Shown here: one piece after another, positions 53,639 to 63,783 of the stretch
Numbering within the stretch: the first letter of the stretch is position 1
Layout: each line of letters starts with the position of its first letter
Assembly: GCA_024743215.1 (NCBI GenBank)
Contig: JANSWZ010000011.1
Location: 106,136 to 170,135 of the forward strand
Length of the DNA: 64,000 bases
Source of the DNA: Alphaproteobacteria bacterium
GTDB lineage: Bacteria; Pseudomonadota; Alphaproteobacteria; Rhizobiales; GCA-2746425
Reading direction: 5' to 3'
Notes under the pieces: model-generated
Told to the model about the DNA's origin: nothing
Database searches by the model: none
What the model saw: the letters and a program-made list of their open reading frames with translations, nothing else
Program-made: the position numbers and the translations under genes

Positions 53639-54964
53639 TTGGCAGATACGATGACGACAGACAACGCGGTCCGGCAAAAAGCACGGAAATTTGTCGAGGT
53701 CTTGAAGACCACTGAGACGTTGCCACCTGCAAAAATGCAAATCTATCAAAGACGCTTGCAGGAACGACTTGTTCGCCATGCCAAGGAACAGGTGCCATTT
53801 TACGAAAAAAGACTCGACCCGCTCTTTGGGCCCAAAGACACGATCCGATGGGAAGCCTGGACAGATATTGAACCTTTCTCGCGAGCAGAGGCGCAAGCGG
53901 CAGGTGATGCCCTTTTTGCCAGAAGCACGCCGTCTCAGGCAGGCGACTATTCAGAGAGAGCGACATCCGGTTCAACCGGAATGCCACTTCGTGTCCGCAC
54001 AAGCGGACTGGTAGGACTAATGGGTTTCGCCATTAACCAGCGTATCTTCAACTGGCACGGCATCAATCCAGACGACTCCGTTTGTTTTATTCTTGACGAT
54101 ACCGGTAAGTTTCCATACCCCGACGGCGAGTCGGGAGCAAACTGGAATCTGATCAATCGAAATGCGACAGCCCATAATCTGTCTGTCATATACACACCGC
54201 AAAAACAGGCAGAATGGGTGCATCGGAAACAGCCAGATATCCTATCAACTTACCCCCGAAACGGCGCTGCAATTGTAGAAGAATTATTGCGGCTTGGGCG
54301 CAAAATATCGTTCCACACGATTATAGTGCATGGCGAGATTCTCGAAGAGGATACGCGTAGCGTTATTGAGGGTGCCGGTATCCGGATCATCGACCGATTT
54401 GGTGGTGTCGATACCGGTTCCATTTCAGCAAATTGCGGACAGGGTCCCTGGCATCATCAATTCAGTGATGTCACATTGATGGAAACCATGCCCGACGACA
54501 GTCAGAATGCAAATGCTGGAAAGCGCAGCACGCTTCTCATGACACCCTTCTACAATTATGCCATGCCAATGATCAGATATAAAAATGGCGACCTTGTCGA
54601 ACTCTCAGATGAGCCCTGTCCTTGCGGCAGAACATTGCCACGAATTGAACGGGTGTTGGGCCGAGAACGCAACTTGTTCATATTCAGTGATGGTAGTCGC
54701 ATCAGGCCAGACATGACGCGTAAGGATTACGCGCCATTTCTCTCGGCAAAACAATTTCAAGTCATTCAACATACGCTGACACATATTGAAATGCGTTACG
54801 TAGCTGAAGACCCCAATCAGCCAATTAACATCCTCGGCTTCACCAAACTTCTGCAGAAGCTCCTGCATCATGATATCAATGTGAAGCTAACCCGTATGGA
54901 TGAAATTCCCAGAGCCAGTTCCGGAAAATTTGAAACCTGGAAAAGCAACATCCCGAACCCTTGA
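53639..54964 (+). CDS. PaaK-like adenylate-forming enzyme, copy Le
   Basis: The 441-residue product starts at TTG 53639, supported by GGGAG about 10 nt upstream; ATG 53651 is the alternative. Motifs: ATSGSTGMPLR, DRFGGVDTGSISANC (A5, where the usual Glu is Asp), TPFYNYAMPMIRYKNGD, CPCGRTLPRIERVLGRERN and RASSGKFETW. The Glu to Asp change at the Mg/ATP site is unique among the five copies and might change activity. It is in the b/c/e subgroup and converges on Be. Confidence 0.8.
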   Translation: MADTMTTDNAVRQKARKFVEVLKTTETLPPAKMQIYQRRLQERLVRHAKEQVPFYEKRLDPLFGPKDTIRWEAWTDIEPFSRAEAQAAGDALFARSTPSQAGDYSERATSGSTGMPLRVRTSGLVGLMGFAINQRIFNWHGINPDDSVCFILDDTGKFPYPDGESGANWNLINRNATAHNLSVIYTPQKQAEWVHRKQPDILSTYPRNGAAIVEELLRLGRKISFHTIIVHGEILEEDTRSVIEGAGIRIIDRFGGVDTGSISANCGQGPWHHQFSDVTLMETMPDDSQNANAGKRSTLLMTPFYNYAMPMIRYKNGDLVELSDEPCPCGRTLPRIERVLGRERNLFIFSDGSRIRPDMTRKDYAPFLSAKQFQVIQHTLTHIEMRYVAEDPNQPINILGFTKLLQKLLHHDINVKLTRMDEIPRASSGKFETWKSNIPNP

Positions 54965-54967
54965 CCA

Positions 54968-55014
54968 GAATGTCTACACACACAACCATTTGAATGGTAT
55001 CAGCACAGACATTC
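54968..55014. terminator. Nested inverted repeat between the convergent Le and Be genes
   Basis: GAATGTCT (54968-54975) pairs with AGACATTC (55007-55014). Inside it, ACCATT and AATGGT (54985-54998) form a second stem. It sits where the convergent transcripts meet, as does the nested repeat at 1746-1804. There is no strong T-run. Confidence 0.45.
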
Positions 55015-55081
55015 AATCATCGCAAGGGAATCACTAAAATTTGTCTGCTGAGAACTCAGCATCCGTCCACTACGAATTCAA

Positions 55082-55954
55082 TTAAACCTTGTAATCGATG
55101 TCTTCCTTGGTGCAGGTATTGAAACCGTCGAAGTATTCATCTGGTCCCAATGCTTCTGAATCTGGGACACATGCTTCATCAATAGTGAACAAATCTTCCA
55201 AACCCAGGAAGTCCGGATCATCTTCACGATGACGCCGGATCAGGCTCTTCTCTTCACCAAGATAGAACCGAATTCCACCCCAGGCAGCTTGATAATCATC
55301 TTCACCCAAGCGTCCTTCGGCAAACAGAGACACGCCGCTGGAAAAGAGTGTTTGATCCAGTTGAAACTCGACACCCAGCGCCGCGGCATGACGTTCACCG
55401 CTATATCGGTGGCCAACAGACAATTCCAGATTGTCAGTTGCATAGTAAGACAAGTCACTGAAAACGAAGAAGTTGGTTTCGTCGTCTAAATCATCTTCGA
55501 CAAACTCCGCTCCGACCAGCGCAGAAACAGTCCAGTTTTCCCAGTAATACTCGCCTTCCACACCAACGCGTGCCACATATCCATCAACACTGTCGAAATG
55601 TGTGTAGGAGCCATAAACACCCAGCAGCGCTGTGTTTGGGTCACGCCAGAACAGATGGGCGCCGCCGCCACCAACAAAATCGCCATCAACCACACCGGCC
55701 ATACCATCCAGCTGCAAGCCAAATGAATGTCCGACAGGTAAAGACAGCGCGCCAGTTACAGCCCCAAGTCCATCTTCATCAAAAACGCCACCATTCAGGG
55801 CAAACTTTCCATTGATCCCGGAAACCGCCGGCAAGATCGTCGGCTCGACAGGTGTACCCTCAAGATACATATCTGCAGCAAATGATGCCGTCGCAAAAGC
55901 AGCACCCCCGATGAGACACGTTGAAGTCAGCAAAAATTTATGAAAATGCGCCAT
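55082..55954 (-). CDS. Secreted beta-barrel-like protein, copy Be
   Basis: The 290-residue product starts at 55954 (a longer frame reaches 55987). The signal peptide (LLTSTCLIGGAAFATASFAA) precedes DMYLEGTPVEPTILPAVSGINGK. The strand pattern is conserved (GGGGAHLFWRDPNTALLGVYGSYTHFD, EGEYYWENWTVSALVGAEFV, LELSVGHRYSGERHAAALG). RRHREDDPDFLGLEDLF is followed by a tail with two Cys (EACVPDSEAL and FNTCTKED). It mixes features of the a/d group (GGGGAHLFWRDP) with the tail type of Bb. Confidence 0.75.
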   Translation of the reverse strand: MAHFHKFLLTSTCLIGGAAFATASFAADMYLEGTPVEPTILPAVSGINGKFALNGGVFDEDGLGAVTGALSLPVGHSFGLQLDGMAGVVDGDFVGGGGAHLFWRDPNTALLGVYGSYTHFDSVDGYVARVGVEGEYYWENWTVSALVGAEFVEDDLDDETNFFVFSDLSYYATDNLELSVGHRYSGERHAAALGVEFQLDQTLFSSGVSLFAEGRLGEDDYQAAWGGIRFYLGEEKSLIRRHREDDPDFLGLEDLFTIDEACVPDSEALGPDEYFDGFNTCTKEDIDYKV

Positions 55955-56330
55955 GGAAACCCGATCAAATTCTAGATTAACAATCATTACAATTTATACC
56001 TACAGTCGAATCACATGTCTTGAAATACAAGGTGACCGAAAAAATGAGGCACGAGGTAAAAAAATTAGAGAGTGCTGCAAATATAACACAACTAGTGGAT
56101 GCGAACGAGCAGCCAGCCAATTTCAACCAGAATGGTGTGGACCACCTAGCTGCAGCAAAAGCTTGGTTCTTATAGACGATTCGTGAACCTGCGTCCGTGT
56201 TCTTATCAAGTCATATAAGATGACAGCAATGCCGACCTGGAACTGTGGCAAATACGTGCCTTCTATAGAGCATGGCCAACTCGCAACTCTAAAGTCAACA
56301 AGGCATCGAGCCCGGCACTCAACACAGCCA

Positions 56331-56370
56331 CAGACAGGAGTGCCCACTAAATAGTGGGCACTCCTGTCTG
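56331..56370. repeat. Perfect palindrome with 19-bp arms
   Basis: The arms at 56331-56349 and 56352-56370 are perfectly complementary, with only two bases (AA) between. It lies 47 bases past the aspC stop and could be its terminator, but no T-run follows on either strand. The length and perfection are unusual for a plain terminator. Confidence 0.75.
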
Positions 56371-56382
56371 GTTATGAGCAAT

Positions 56383-56400
56383 ACAGTTCGAAGGAACTGT
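56383..56400. repeat. Small hairpin next to the long palindrome
   Basis: ACAGTTC and GAACTGT (7 bp) enclose a GAAG loop, 12 bases from the long palindrome and 16 bases past the aspC stop. Together they form a tandem stem structure at the 3' end of the aspC transcript. Confidence 0.6.
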
Positions 56401-56416
56401 GGCGCAATATTCTGAG

Positions 56417-57974
<1,558 letters not shown>

Positions 57975-58982
57975 CTATTTGTAGGATAACGCAGTCGCTT
58001 TGCCCCGGAACACTGTGTAGGCAAACACTGTGTAGCCCAGAATGATAGGCAGCACGAATAAGGTTCCAACCAGAATGATGCCCAAACTCTCAGTGGCGCT
58101 GGCCGCCTCGTAGATCGTCAACCGTTCGGGAACCACATAGGGATAGAAGGAATAGGCCAATCCGGCAAAGCCCGTGATCATGGCCCCTGCCCCCATCACC
58201 AGCGGTGCCCAGGAAAACCGATCCCTGGAAAACGGCATATGGCGCAGCATGAACCAAAGCCCGACAAACAAGCCACCGGCAACCAACGGCAGTGGTGCCA
58301 GCAGCAGAATCTCGGGAACCGAGAACCATTTGTCGAATATGCGGTCGCTTGCCAAAGGCGTGACCAGAGAAATGGTACCCATGCCAAGAGCCATCACAAT
58401 CAAGGTGCGCTTGGCCCAGCCTACGGCCTTTTGTTGCAAGGCGTCCTCAGCTTTGTAAATCAGCCATGCCGCGCCCAGAAACGCGTAAGTCGCACACAAT
58501 GCCACTGCAACACCCATTGCAAACAGAATGGAAGGCCAGGACAGATCAAGCCCCAACACGTAGATGCCCAGCATGTACCCCTGTGAAAGCGCCGTTATCA
58601 GCGATCCAGCAAAGAACGACAGGTTCCACCAGCGCTTTTGCTCGGGCTTCACCTTGGCCCGAAATTCAAACGCCACGCCGCGAAAGATCAGCCCGATCAG
58701 CATAATCATCACGGGCAGATACAGCGTTGTCAGAATAACGCCATGCGCGGCAGGAAAGGCAACAAGCAACAGACCGACGGCCAGCACCAGCCAGGTTTCA
58801 TTGGCATCCCAAAACGGTCCGATGGAGGCAATCATACGGTCTTTTTCTGCCGGGGTGGCGAATGCAGTCAGCACCCCGACGCCAAGATCATAGCCATCCA
58901 GAACAACATATATCAGAATGGAAAGTCCCATCAGCCCGGCAAACACCACCGGCAAGACCTGTTCCCAGTTAATCATGTCCAT
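57975..58982 (-). CDS. cydB: Cytochrome bd-type quinol oxidase subunit II
   Basis: The 335-residue product is strongly hydrophobic with about eight or nine membrane segments. The N-terminus (LSILIYVVLDGYDLGVGVLTAFA) and FWDANETWLVLAVGLLLVAFPAAHG are CydB signatures. It pairs with CydA to reduce oxygen with quinol without pumping protons. It starts 4 bases after the cydA stop. It is the last gene of the gbsR-cydA-cydB unit. Confidence 0.95.
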   Translation of the reverse strand: MDMINWEQVLPVVFAGLMGLSILIYVVLDGYDLGVGVLTAFATPAEKDRMIASIGPFWDANETWLVLAVGLLLVAFPAAHGVILTTLYLPVMIMLIGLIFRGVAFEFRAKVKPEQKRWWNLSFFAGSLITALSQGYMLGIYVLGLDLSWPSILFAMGVAVALCATYAFLGAAWLIYKAEDALQQKAVGWAKRTLIVMALGMGTISLVTPLASDRIFDKWFSVPEILLLAPLPLVAGGLFVGLWFMLRHMPFSRDRFSWAPLVMGAGAMITGFAGLAYSFYPYVVPERLTIYEAASATESLGIILVGTLFVLPIILGYTVFAYTVFRGKATALSYK

Positions 58983-58986
58983 TATC

Positions 58987-60381
58987 TCACTCCGCCTTCA
59001 TGGTGGGGTCGACAGCCGGTAAAGGTCCGCCGCCGGCGAGCCGCACAGGGCTTTTGTTCTCAGCATCATCGCCTTTGCGTGCCAAATGGATTATCGCGCC
59101 AACATAAGCGGTCAGAAGCAAGGCATATACCAGCAGATAGGCCACCAGAGACGAGGCAACCATGCCGGAGCCAATCGGACCAACCGCTTCACGGGTTGTC
59201 AGCACACCGCTCACCAGCCAAGGCTGACGGCCTATTTCGGTTACGTACCAGCCCGCCAGAGTTGCAACCCAGCCTGAAAATGTCATTCCCACCAGAGCTA
59301 TTGCCAACGGTTTGGCAATGTCGCGCCCTTTGCGCATCTGCCAGACACCTGTCCAGGACAGAAGCAGCATCAGCATCCCGATACCGACCATGACGCGAAA
59401 GCCAAAGAACACAGGCTTCACCGGGGGATGCAAAATCTCACCATCTGCACTGACAAAGTCATTCAGACCCGGCACCACACCATCTGCACTGTGTTTCAGA
59501 ATGAGGCTGGCACCTGAAGGGATTCCAATTTCCATATGGTTTTCGCGCGCCGCCTCATCTGGCCAGGCAAACAGCAGCAGAGGCACATTCCCCTGTGTTT
59601 CCCAATTGCCTTCCATGGCAGCAACTTTGGCCGGTTGATATTCAAGCGTGTTAAGCCCGTGCAAATCACCAACGAAAATCTGAATGGGAATGAGTACGGC
59701 AGCAACCGTTACGCCCAGTCGTAATGCCGATTTCACGGCAGGCCTGCGCTCGCCAAACAACCAGCGCAGCGCCGACACACCAGCGATCAAAAACGCCACA
59801 GTCAAGCCAGATGCCAACAGCATGTGTATCAACCGATAGGGCAAGGATGGATTGAATATGATCGCCATCCAGTCCGTCGCATAAGCAACACCATCGCGAA
59901 TTTCAAAGCCTTGAGGCGTGTGCATCCAGGAATTGAGCGCGATGATCCAGAAGGCAGAAACCGTGGTGCCAAACGTGACAAGAAAGGTTGAAACCGTGTG
60001 CACCCGGGCCGATACCCGGTTGAAGCCAAACAGCATGATGCCAAGGAAAACAGCTTCCAGAAAGAATGCCGTCAAAACTTCATAGGCCAATAAGGGACCG
60101 GCAATGTTACCCACCCGCTCCATAAATCCAGGCCAGTTGGTGCCGAACTGGAAGCTCATGGTGATGCCGGATACAACGCCCATGCCGAATGAAAGAGCAA
60201 AAATCTTGACCCAGAAATGGTAGATATCCATCCATTTCATGTCTCCGCTGCGGTTGTAACGCATGCGCAGATAAAACAGCACCCATCCTAGTGCGATGGT
60301 GATTGTTGGAAACAGAATGTGGAACGATATATTGGCCGCAAACTGGATACGAGCCAGAACAAACGGATCAAGCGCACTCAT
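58987..60381 (-). CDS. cydA: Cytochrome bd-type quinol oxidase subunit I (short Q-loop, CIO-like)
   Basis: The 464-residue product, shorter than E. coli CydA, indicates the short Q-loop of the cyanide-insensitive (CioA) type. Landmarks: ARIQFAANISFHILFPTITIALG with the heme-ligand His, RVGNIAGPLLAYEVLTAFFLEA and GWYVTEIGRQPW. It works at low oxygen or under respiratory stress. The start overlaps the upstream regulator gene by 4 bases (ATGA), so the two are co-translated. Confidence 0.95.
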   Translation of the reverse strand: MSALDPFVLARIQFAANISFHILFPTITIALGWVLFYLRMRYNRSGDMKWMDIYHFWVKIFALSFGMGVVSGITMSFQFGTNWPGFMERVGNIAGPLLAYEVLTAFFLEAVFLGIMLFGFNRVSARVHTVSTFLVTFGTTVSAFWIIALNSWMHTPQGFEIRDGVAYATDWMAIIFNPSLPYRLIHMLLASGLTVAFLIAGVSALRWLFGERRPAVKSALRLGVTVAAVLIPIQIFVGDLHGLNTLEYQPAKVAAMEGNWETQGNVPLLLFAWPDEAARENHMEIGIPSGASLILKHSADGVVPGLNDFVSADGEILHPPVKPVFFGFRVMVGIGMLMLLLSWTGVWQMRKGRDIAKPLAIALVGMTFSGWVATLAGWYVTEIGRQPWLVSGVLTTREAVGPIGSGMVASSLVAYLLVYALLLTAYVGAIIHLARKGDDAENKSPVRLAGGGPLPAVDPTMKAE

Positions 60382-60983
60382 GCTGAGTCCTTTCCAGCAA
60401 CTTCAAGTCGGTTATCGGGTTTTGTCTTGTTTTTCCGGCCCGGCAGAAGGGTCAAACGATCCTTCATATCTAGTACCTTTTGAACCTTTGCGCCCAGCGT
60501 CAGAAGCGCTATCAGCCGCTCTGTGTCCAGTTTCTGGACATCTTCATACCAACCGGTCAGTTGTTCAATCAGATCATGCATCTCGCTCATCCGGCCCTGC
60601 GCGTAGACATCCGCATCGCTGGTCGGATTCTGCATCATGACGTCACGCAACAACGACAGTGTCGGGTCCACTTCACGCTTTTTGCGCTCCTCCGCCAGAT
60701 TACGCACAATTTCCCAGATATCTTCCGGCGTCGTGAAATAATCTCGCCTGTCGTCCGGCAGATGTTTCAGATGCACCAGGTTCCAAGCCTGCAATTCCTT
60801 CAGACCCATGGATACATTGGAGCGCGATACACCAAGGGCTGCGACTATCTGGTCTGCATTCATCGGATCTGGTGCGGCAAACAAGACAGCATAAATCTGG
60901 CCAACCGTGCGGCTTATGCCCCACCGACTGCCCATTTCACCAAAATGCAGCACAAAGGATTGTACCATCGGAGACAGGTTCAT
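60378..60983 (-). CDS. GbsR/MarR-type regulator in operon with cydAB
   Basis: The 201-residue product has LHFGEMGSRWGISRTVGQIYAVLFAAPDPMNADQIVAALGVSRSNVSMGLKELQAWNLV, the GbsR-type winged helix-turn-helix, then KHLPDDRRDYFTTPEDIWEIV. It overlaps cydA, and a palindrome lies between its -10 and its start, so it probably represses its own operon. GbsR relatives sense small molecules; the signal here is unknown. Confidence 0.88.
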   Translation of the reverse strand: MNLSPMVQSFVLHFGEMGSRWGISRTVGQIYAVLFAAPDPMNADQIVAALGVSRSNVSMGLKELQAWNLVHLKHLPDDRRDYFTTPEDIWEIVRNLAEERKKREVDPTLSLLRDVMMQNPTSDADVYAQGRMSEMHDLIEQLTGWYEDVQKLDTERLIALLTLGAKVQKVLDMKDRLTLLPGRKNKTKPDNRLEVAGKDSA

Positions 60984-61000
60984 TTTAAGCTCTTATTGTA

Positions 61001-61027
61001 ATTTCAGTAATTTCTGAAATCTATATA
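61001..61027 (-). promoter_or_regulatory. Promoter -10 with overlapping operator of the gbsR-cydAB operon
   Basis: On the minus strand a TATATA box (61021-61027 region) is followed at once by a palindrome ATTTCAG, 6 nt, CTGAAAT (61001-61020). The palindrome covers the expected start of transcription, as for a repressor site. The -35 is not clear. Confidence 0.5.
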
Positions 61028-61273
61028 GAGCACTGAATTCTGTCGGGAAAGAGGCATCACATTCATTTGACAAAATGTCGCGAGGCCGGAACTGGTTTGT
61101 ACAACGGGCATCGGCAGCGCTGCTATGCTGCCTGCCAGAATCAGATCGCGCTACGCAGCGCACGAGCCAAGCCTGCAAACAAACAAACAAATCAAATATT
61201 TCCGGTTTCCATTGTTATCCGTTTGTCCTACGAGAATCATACAACAACATCCCTATCGGAACGGAGCCGAGCC

Positions 61274-62146
61274 ATGAACAATTTGCGCGGCAGCATTCTG
61301 ATGGTCGCGTCCATGGCCGCGTTTTCGCTTGAAGACCTTTTCATTAAATCTGCAACGAAATCGCTCCCCATGGGACAGGTCCTGATTCTGTTTGGCCTGG
61401 GTGGAATGATTACTTTCATGATTCTGACCGCAAGGCGGGGCGAGGTCTTGCTGCACCCAGCCATCCTGTCGCGCCCAATTGTGCTGCGATCCATCTGTGA
61501 AGTGACGGGACGCATTTGCTTCACACTCGCCCTTGCCCTGACCCCTTTGTCGAGCGCATCTGCGATTTTGCAGGCCACGCCTCTCATGGTCACCATTGGC
61601 GCAGTCATTTTTTTCGGCGAATCCGTCGGCTGGCGTCGCTGGCTGGCCATCATGATCGGGTTGGGCGGTGTCTTGCTGATTCTACGCCCAGGTCTGAGCG
61701 GGTTTCAACCGGCATCCCTGTTCGCAGTGCTTGGAACACTTGGCTTTGCCGGGCGGGATCTTGCCACCCGTGCCGCTCCCCAATCCATGTCAAATACGCA
61801 ATTGGGAGTCTGGGGCTTTTTCATGCTTGTTGTTGCCGGGGGCCTGATGCTCAACTGGACTGGTGGCATCATATGGCCAAGCGCAACCAATCTGTTGCAG
61901 ATATCAGGTGCCATCATTTTCGGCGTCATCGCCTATAACGCACTTACGATAGCTATGCGCAGCGGAGAGATTTCCGTCATCGCGCCCTTTCGTTACACAA
62001 GGTTGGTTTTTGCAATGCTGCTGGGCGTCATCATATTTGCCGAAAGGCCAGACGCTCTCACATTGCTTGGAAGTGCCATTGTTGTTGGCTGCGGCCTTTA
62101 CTCGGTATTCCGTGAAAGAAGGCTGCAACAAAACGCAGCTTCCTGA
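61274..62146 (+). CDS. EamA-family (DMT superfamily) permease
   Basis: The 290-residue product starts at 61274 with GGAG 7 nt upstream. A long in-frame extension back to 61067 is polar and unsupported. It has ten hydrophobic segments in two EamA halves (AAFSLEDLFIKSATKSLPMGQVL, LALTPLSSASAILQATPLMVTIGAVIFFGE, then ISVIAPFRYTRLVFAMLLGVIIFAERP). It probably exports a metabolite or amino acid. It is divergent from gbsR, 290 bases away. Confidence 0.9.
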   Translation: MNNLRGSILMVASMAAFSLEDLFIKSATKSLPMGQVLILFGLGGMITFMILTARRGEVLLHPAILSRPIVLRSICEVTGRICFTLALALTPLSSASAILQATPLMVTIGAVIFFGESVGWRRWLAIMIGLGGVLLILRPGLSGFQPASLFAVLGTLGFAGRDLATRAAPQSMSNTQLGVWGFFMLVVAGGLMLNWTGGIIWPSATNLLQISGAIIFGVIAYNALTIAMRSGEISVIAPFRYTRLVFAMLLGVIIFAERPDALTLLGSAIVVGCGLYSVFRERRLQQNAAS

Positions 62147-62274
62147 CGGTTTGACCGCTCCGCGAAGGTGTCAATCAACTGTGATTGCAGAAAAATCGTG
62201 GTTGATAGGCTGATAAACTGGTGTTGCACACCTGGTCTAAAAAACACCATTTTCCAATCGAAGAATTACTAATA

Positions 62275-63441
62275 TCAGCCGGTTGCCTTAGCCATCGGGA
62301 GTTTCCGCCCGCTCGCTGCATTTGACCCCACCATCATCATCAGGATTGGACTTTTGCTGATTAATTGATGGATCGCATAGGAACTGAAACCTGCCGCGAC
62401 AACAATGATGGCAAATTCGATAATTGGTGGGAAATTGACCATCAGAAACAACGTGGCCAGTACAATGATAATCGGGTGGTGAAACAGGTAGATAGTGAAA
62501 GAAGCATCCACCAGCTTGCGGACCTTGGCATTCGGCGTGTTGAAATGCTTGACCGCCAGATTGGAGATATAGCCCACGATCAGCAAAGCACCTGCGATGC
62601 CTGCGATCACTTTGAGTGTATGCCCCAGTAAATCCGCATACGGAACAACCGAAAGGACTGCCAGAACGATGCCAACGCAAAGCGCTTTCGGGCCGGGTTT
62701 AACGAGTAAGTCCTGCATTTTCGGACTGTAGAACAACATCACGCCGAGGCAGAAATAAAGGACATAAGCATTGTAATTGATAACCGCGTTTCCGTAATAT
62801 GGGCTTGCAGCTACGACCACGGATTGGACATAGGCAGTCGCCGTGCACAGAGCAGTAAAACCGACGAGCGATGCGATGCGATTGCGCATAACCCAGCCCA
62901 CCAATCCATCAAGCGCTGCCCGCAATCTGGTGCCACCCACCAGCGCATGGAGCATCGCCAGACCCACGCAATAAGCAATCAGGCACCAGAGGAACCACAG
63001 GTGGGAAATCCAGGGTTCGCCGAACTGTGTCAGCTGGCCAATTGTATAGGCCGACAAATCCGCCCATGGCAGCGTGCCACGTACTGACTGCGCGACACTT
63101 TGAACCACAATCTGAAACGGCACGATGAGCAAAGTTGCACTGACAAGCGGCACACCCAGACGAAACAGTCGAGATTTCAGCCAGGTCATCGGGCCCTTGC
63201 GATCCAGGATCATGATGGAGAAGAAGCCTGCCAACAGGAAAAAGCCCGGCATGCGGAAAGTGTGGAGAAAATCTGAAAACCAGGTCAGCACCTGACTTTT
63301 GTCTGGCGAACTCACAGCCCATTCATGGGCCAGGGAATAAATGACCGCCGCGTGAAACGGGATGCCGAGCATAAGATAGAGCGCCCGGGAGAAATCCCAG
63401 TGATGAAGGCGATCTTGATTGCCACTTTGAACATTGCTCAT
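62275..63441 (-). CDS. OpgC-like acyltransferase-3 family membrane protein
   Basis: The 388-residue product has about ten membrane segments. LHHWDFSRALYLMLGIPFHAAVIYS (with the conserved His), FRMPGFFLLAGFFSIMIL, LKSRLFRLGVPLVSATLLIVPFQ and HLWFLWCLIAYC match the OpgC/MdoC branch, which succinylates osmoregulated periplasmic glucans. The start at 63441 has GGGGA 6 nt upstream. Other acyltransferase-3 proteins modify O-antigen, so the acceptor glycan is not certain. It is a single gene. Confidence 0.82.
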   Translation of the reverse strand: MSNVQSGNQDRLHHWDFSRALYLMLGIPFHAAVIYSLAHEWAVSSPDKSQVLTWFSDFLHTFRMPGFFLLAGFFSIMILDRKGPMTWLKSRLFRLGVPLVSATLLIVPFQIVVQSVAQSVRGTLPWADLSAYTIGQLTQFGEPWISHLWFLWCLIAYCVGLAMLHALVGGTRLRAALDGLVGWVMRNRIASLVGFTALCTATAYVQSVVVAASPYYGNAVINYNAYVLYFCLGVMLFYSPKMQDLLVKPGPKALCVGIVLAVLSVVPYADLLGHTLKVIAGIAGALLIVGYISNLAVKHFNTPNAKVRKLVDASFTIYLFHHPIIIVLATLFLMVNFPPIIEFAIIVVAAGFSSYAIHQLISKSPILMMMVGSNAASGRKLPMAKATG

Positions 63442-63739
63442 TTTAAGTCCCCATAGCACCCGGTGCCAGATTTACCCTTGTTTGCGTTTGCAACAAGACC
63501 ACCACTATTAGCGGGAGAACATGAAATGATACCTATCGAACATTGTTAAATGTTGCCTAACGGTGGAGGCAGGCTTTTGGAGACCCGCCAATGTGCGCCG
63601 GTCAGTCAGGCTCCCAATATCCCATGAGTTTTCGCAACCACCGCTGTAGCGCTTAGCCGATGACGGGAGCGCGCGCGGATGCAAACTATTGCTCGAATGC
63701 GCGCAGCAGAAAAACAGAAAGAGTACAACTGAAAAGAAG
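63442..63739. other. Spacer before the leader peptide region
   Basis: About 300 bases containing the divergent promoters of the OpgC-like gene and of the leader transcript. No gene is seen; short open frames on the minus strand run through the hairpin at 63740 and have no coding support. Confidence 0.4.
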
Positions 63740-63769
63740 AAAGCCCGCCGATGGGGATCGGTAGGCTTT
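63740..63769. promoter_or_regulatory. Stem-loop ahead of the leader peptide
   Basis: AAAGCC (63740-63745) pairs with GGCTTT (63764-63769); above one mismatch a second stem (GCCGAT with ATCGGT, one G-U pair) closes on a GGGG loop. It ends one base before the GGAGGTGGAG ribosome site of the leader. On the minus strand the stem is followed by TTTCTTCTTTTC, so it could equally be a terminator for a minus-strand transcript. Confidence 0.55.
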
Positions 63770-63783
63770 GGAGGTGGAGCTTT

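Larger units (their letters stand above)
55955..56416. other. Gene-free spacer with two hairpins, right border of the enzyme/barrel cluster
   Basis: 462 bases without a supportable gene. The part nearest aspC holds a long perfect palindrome and a second small hairpin (listed separately). The rest is AT-richer than the neighbouring genes and shows no recognisable element. Confidence 0.5.

Noticed and set aside
45945..55954. Reading the array as a phenylacetate degradation cluster
   Set aside because: None of the paaABCDE, paaG, paaZ or related genes is present, and the enzymes are multicopy with secreted partners.
45945..55954. Reading the array as a toxin-immunity or restriction/defence island
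   Set aside because: No nuclease, methylase, toxin-like domain or small immunity genes are seen; all eight genes belong to the two families described.
58638..59393. 251-codon open frame on the plus strand across the cydA/cydB junction
   Set aside because: Runs antisense through two well-supported membrane subunits.
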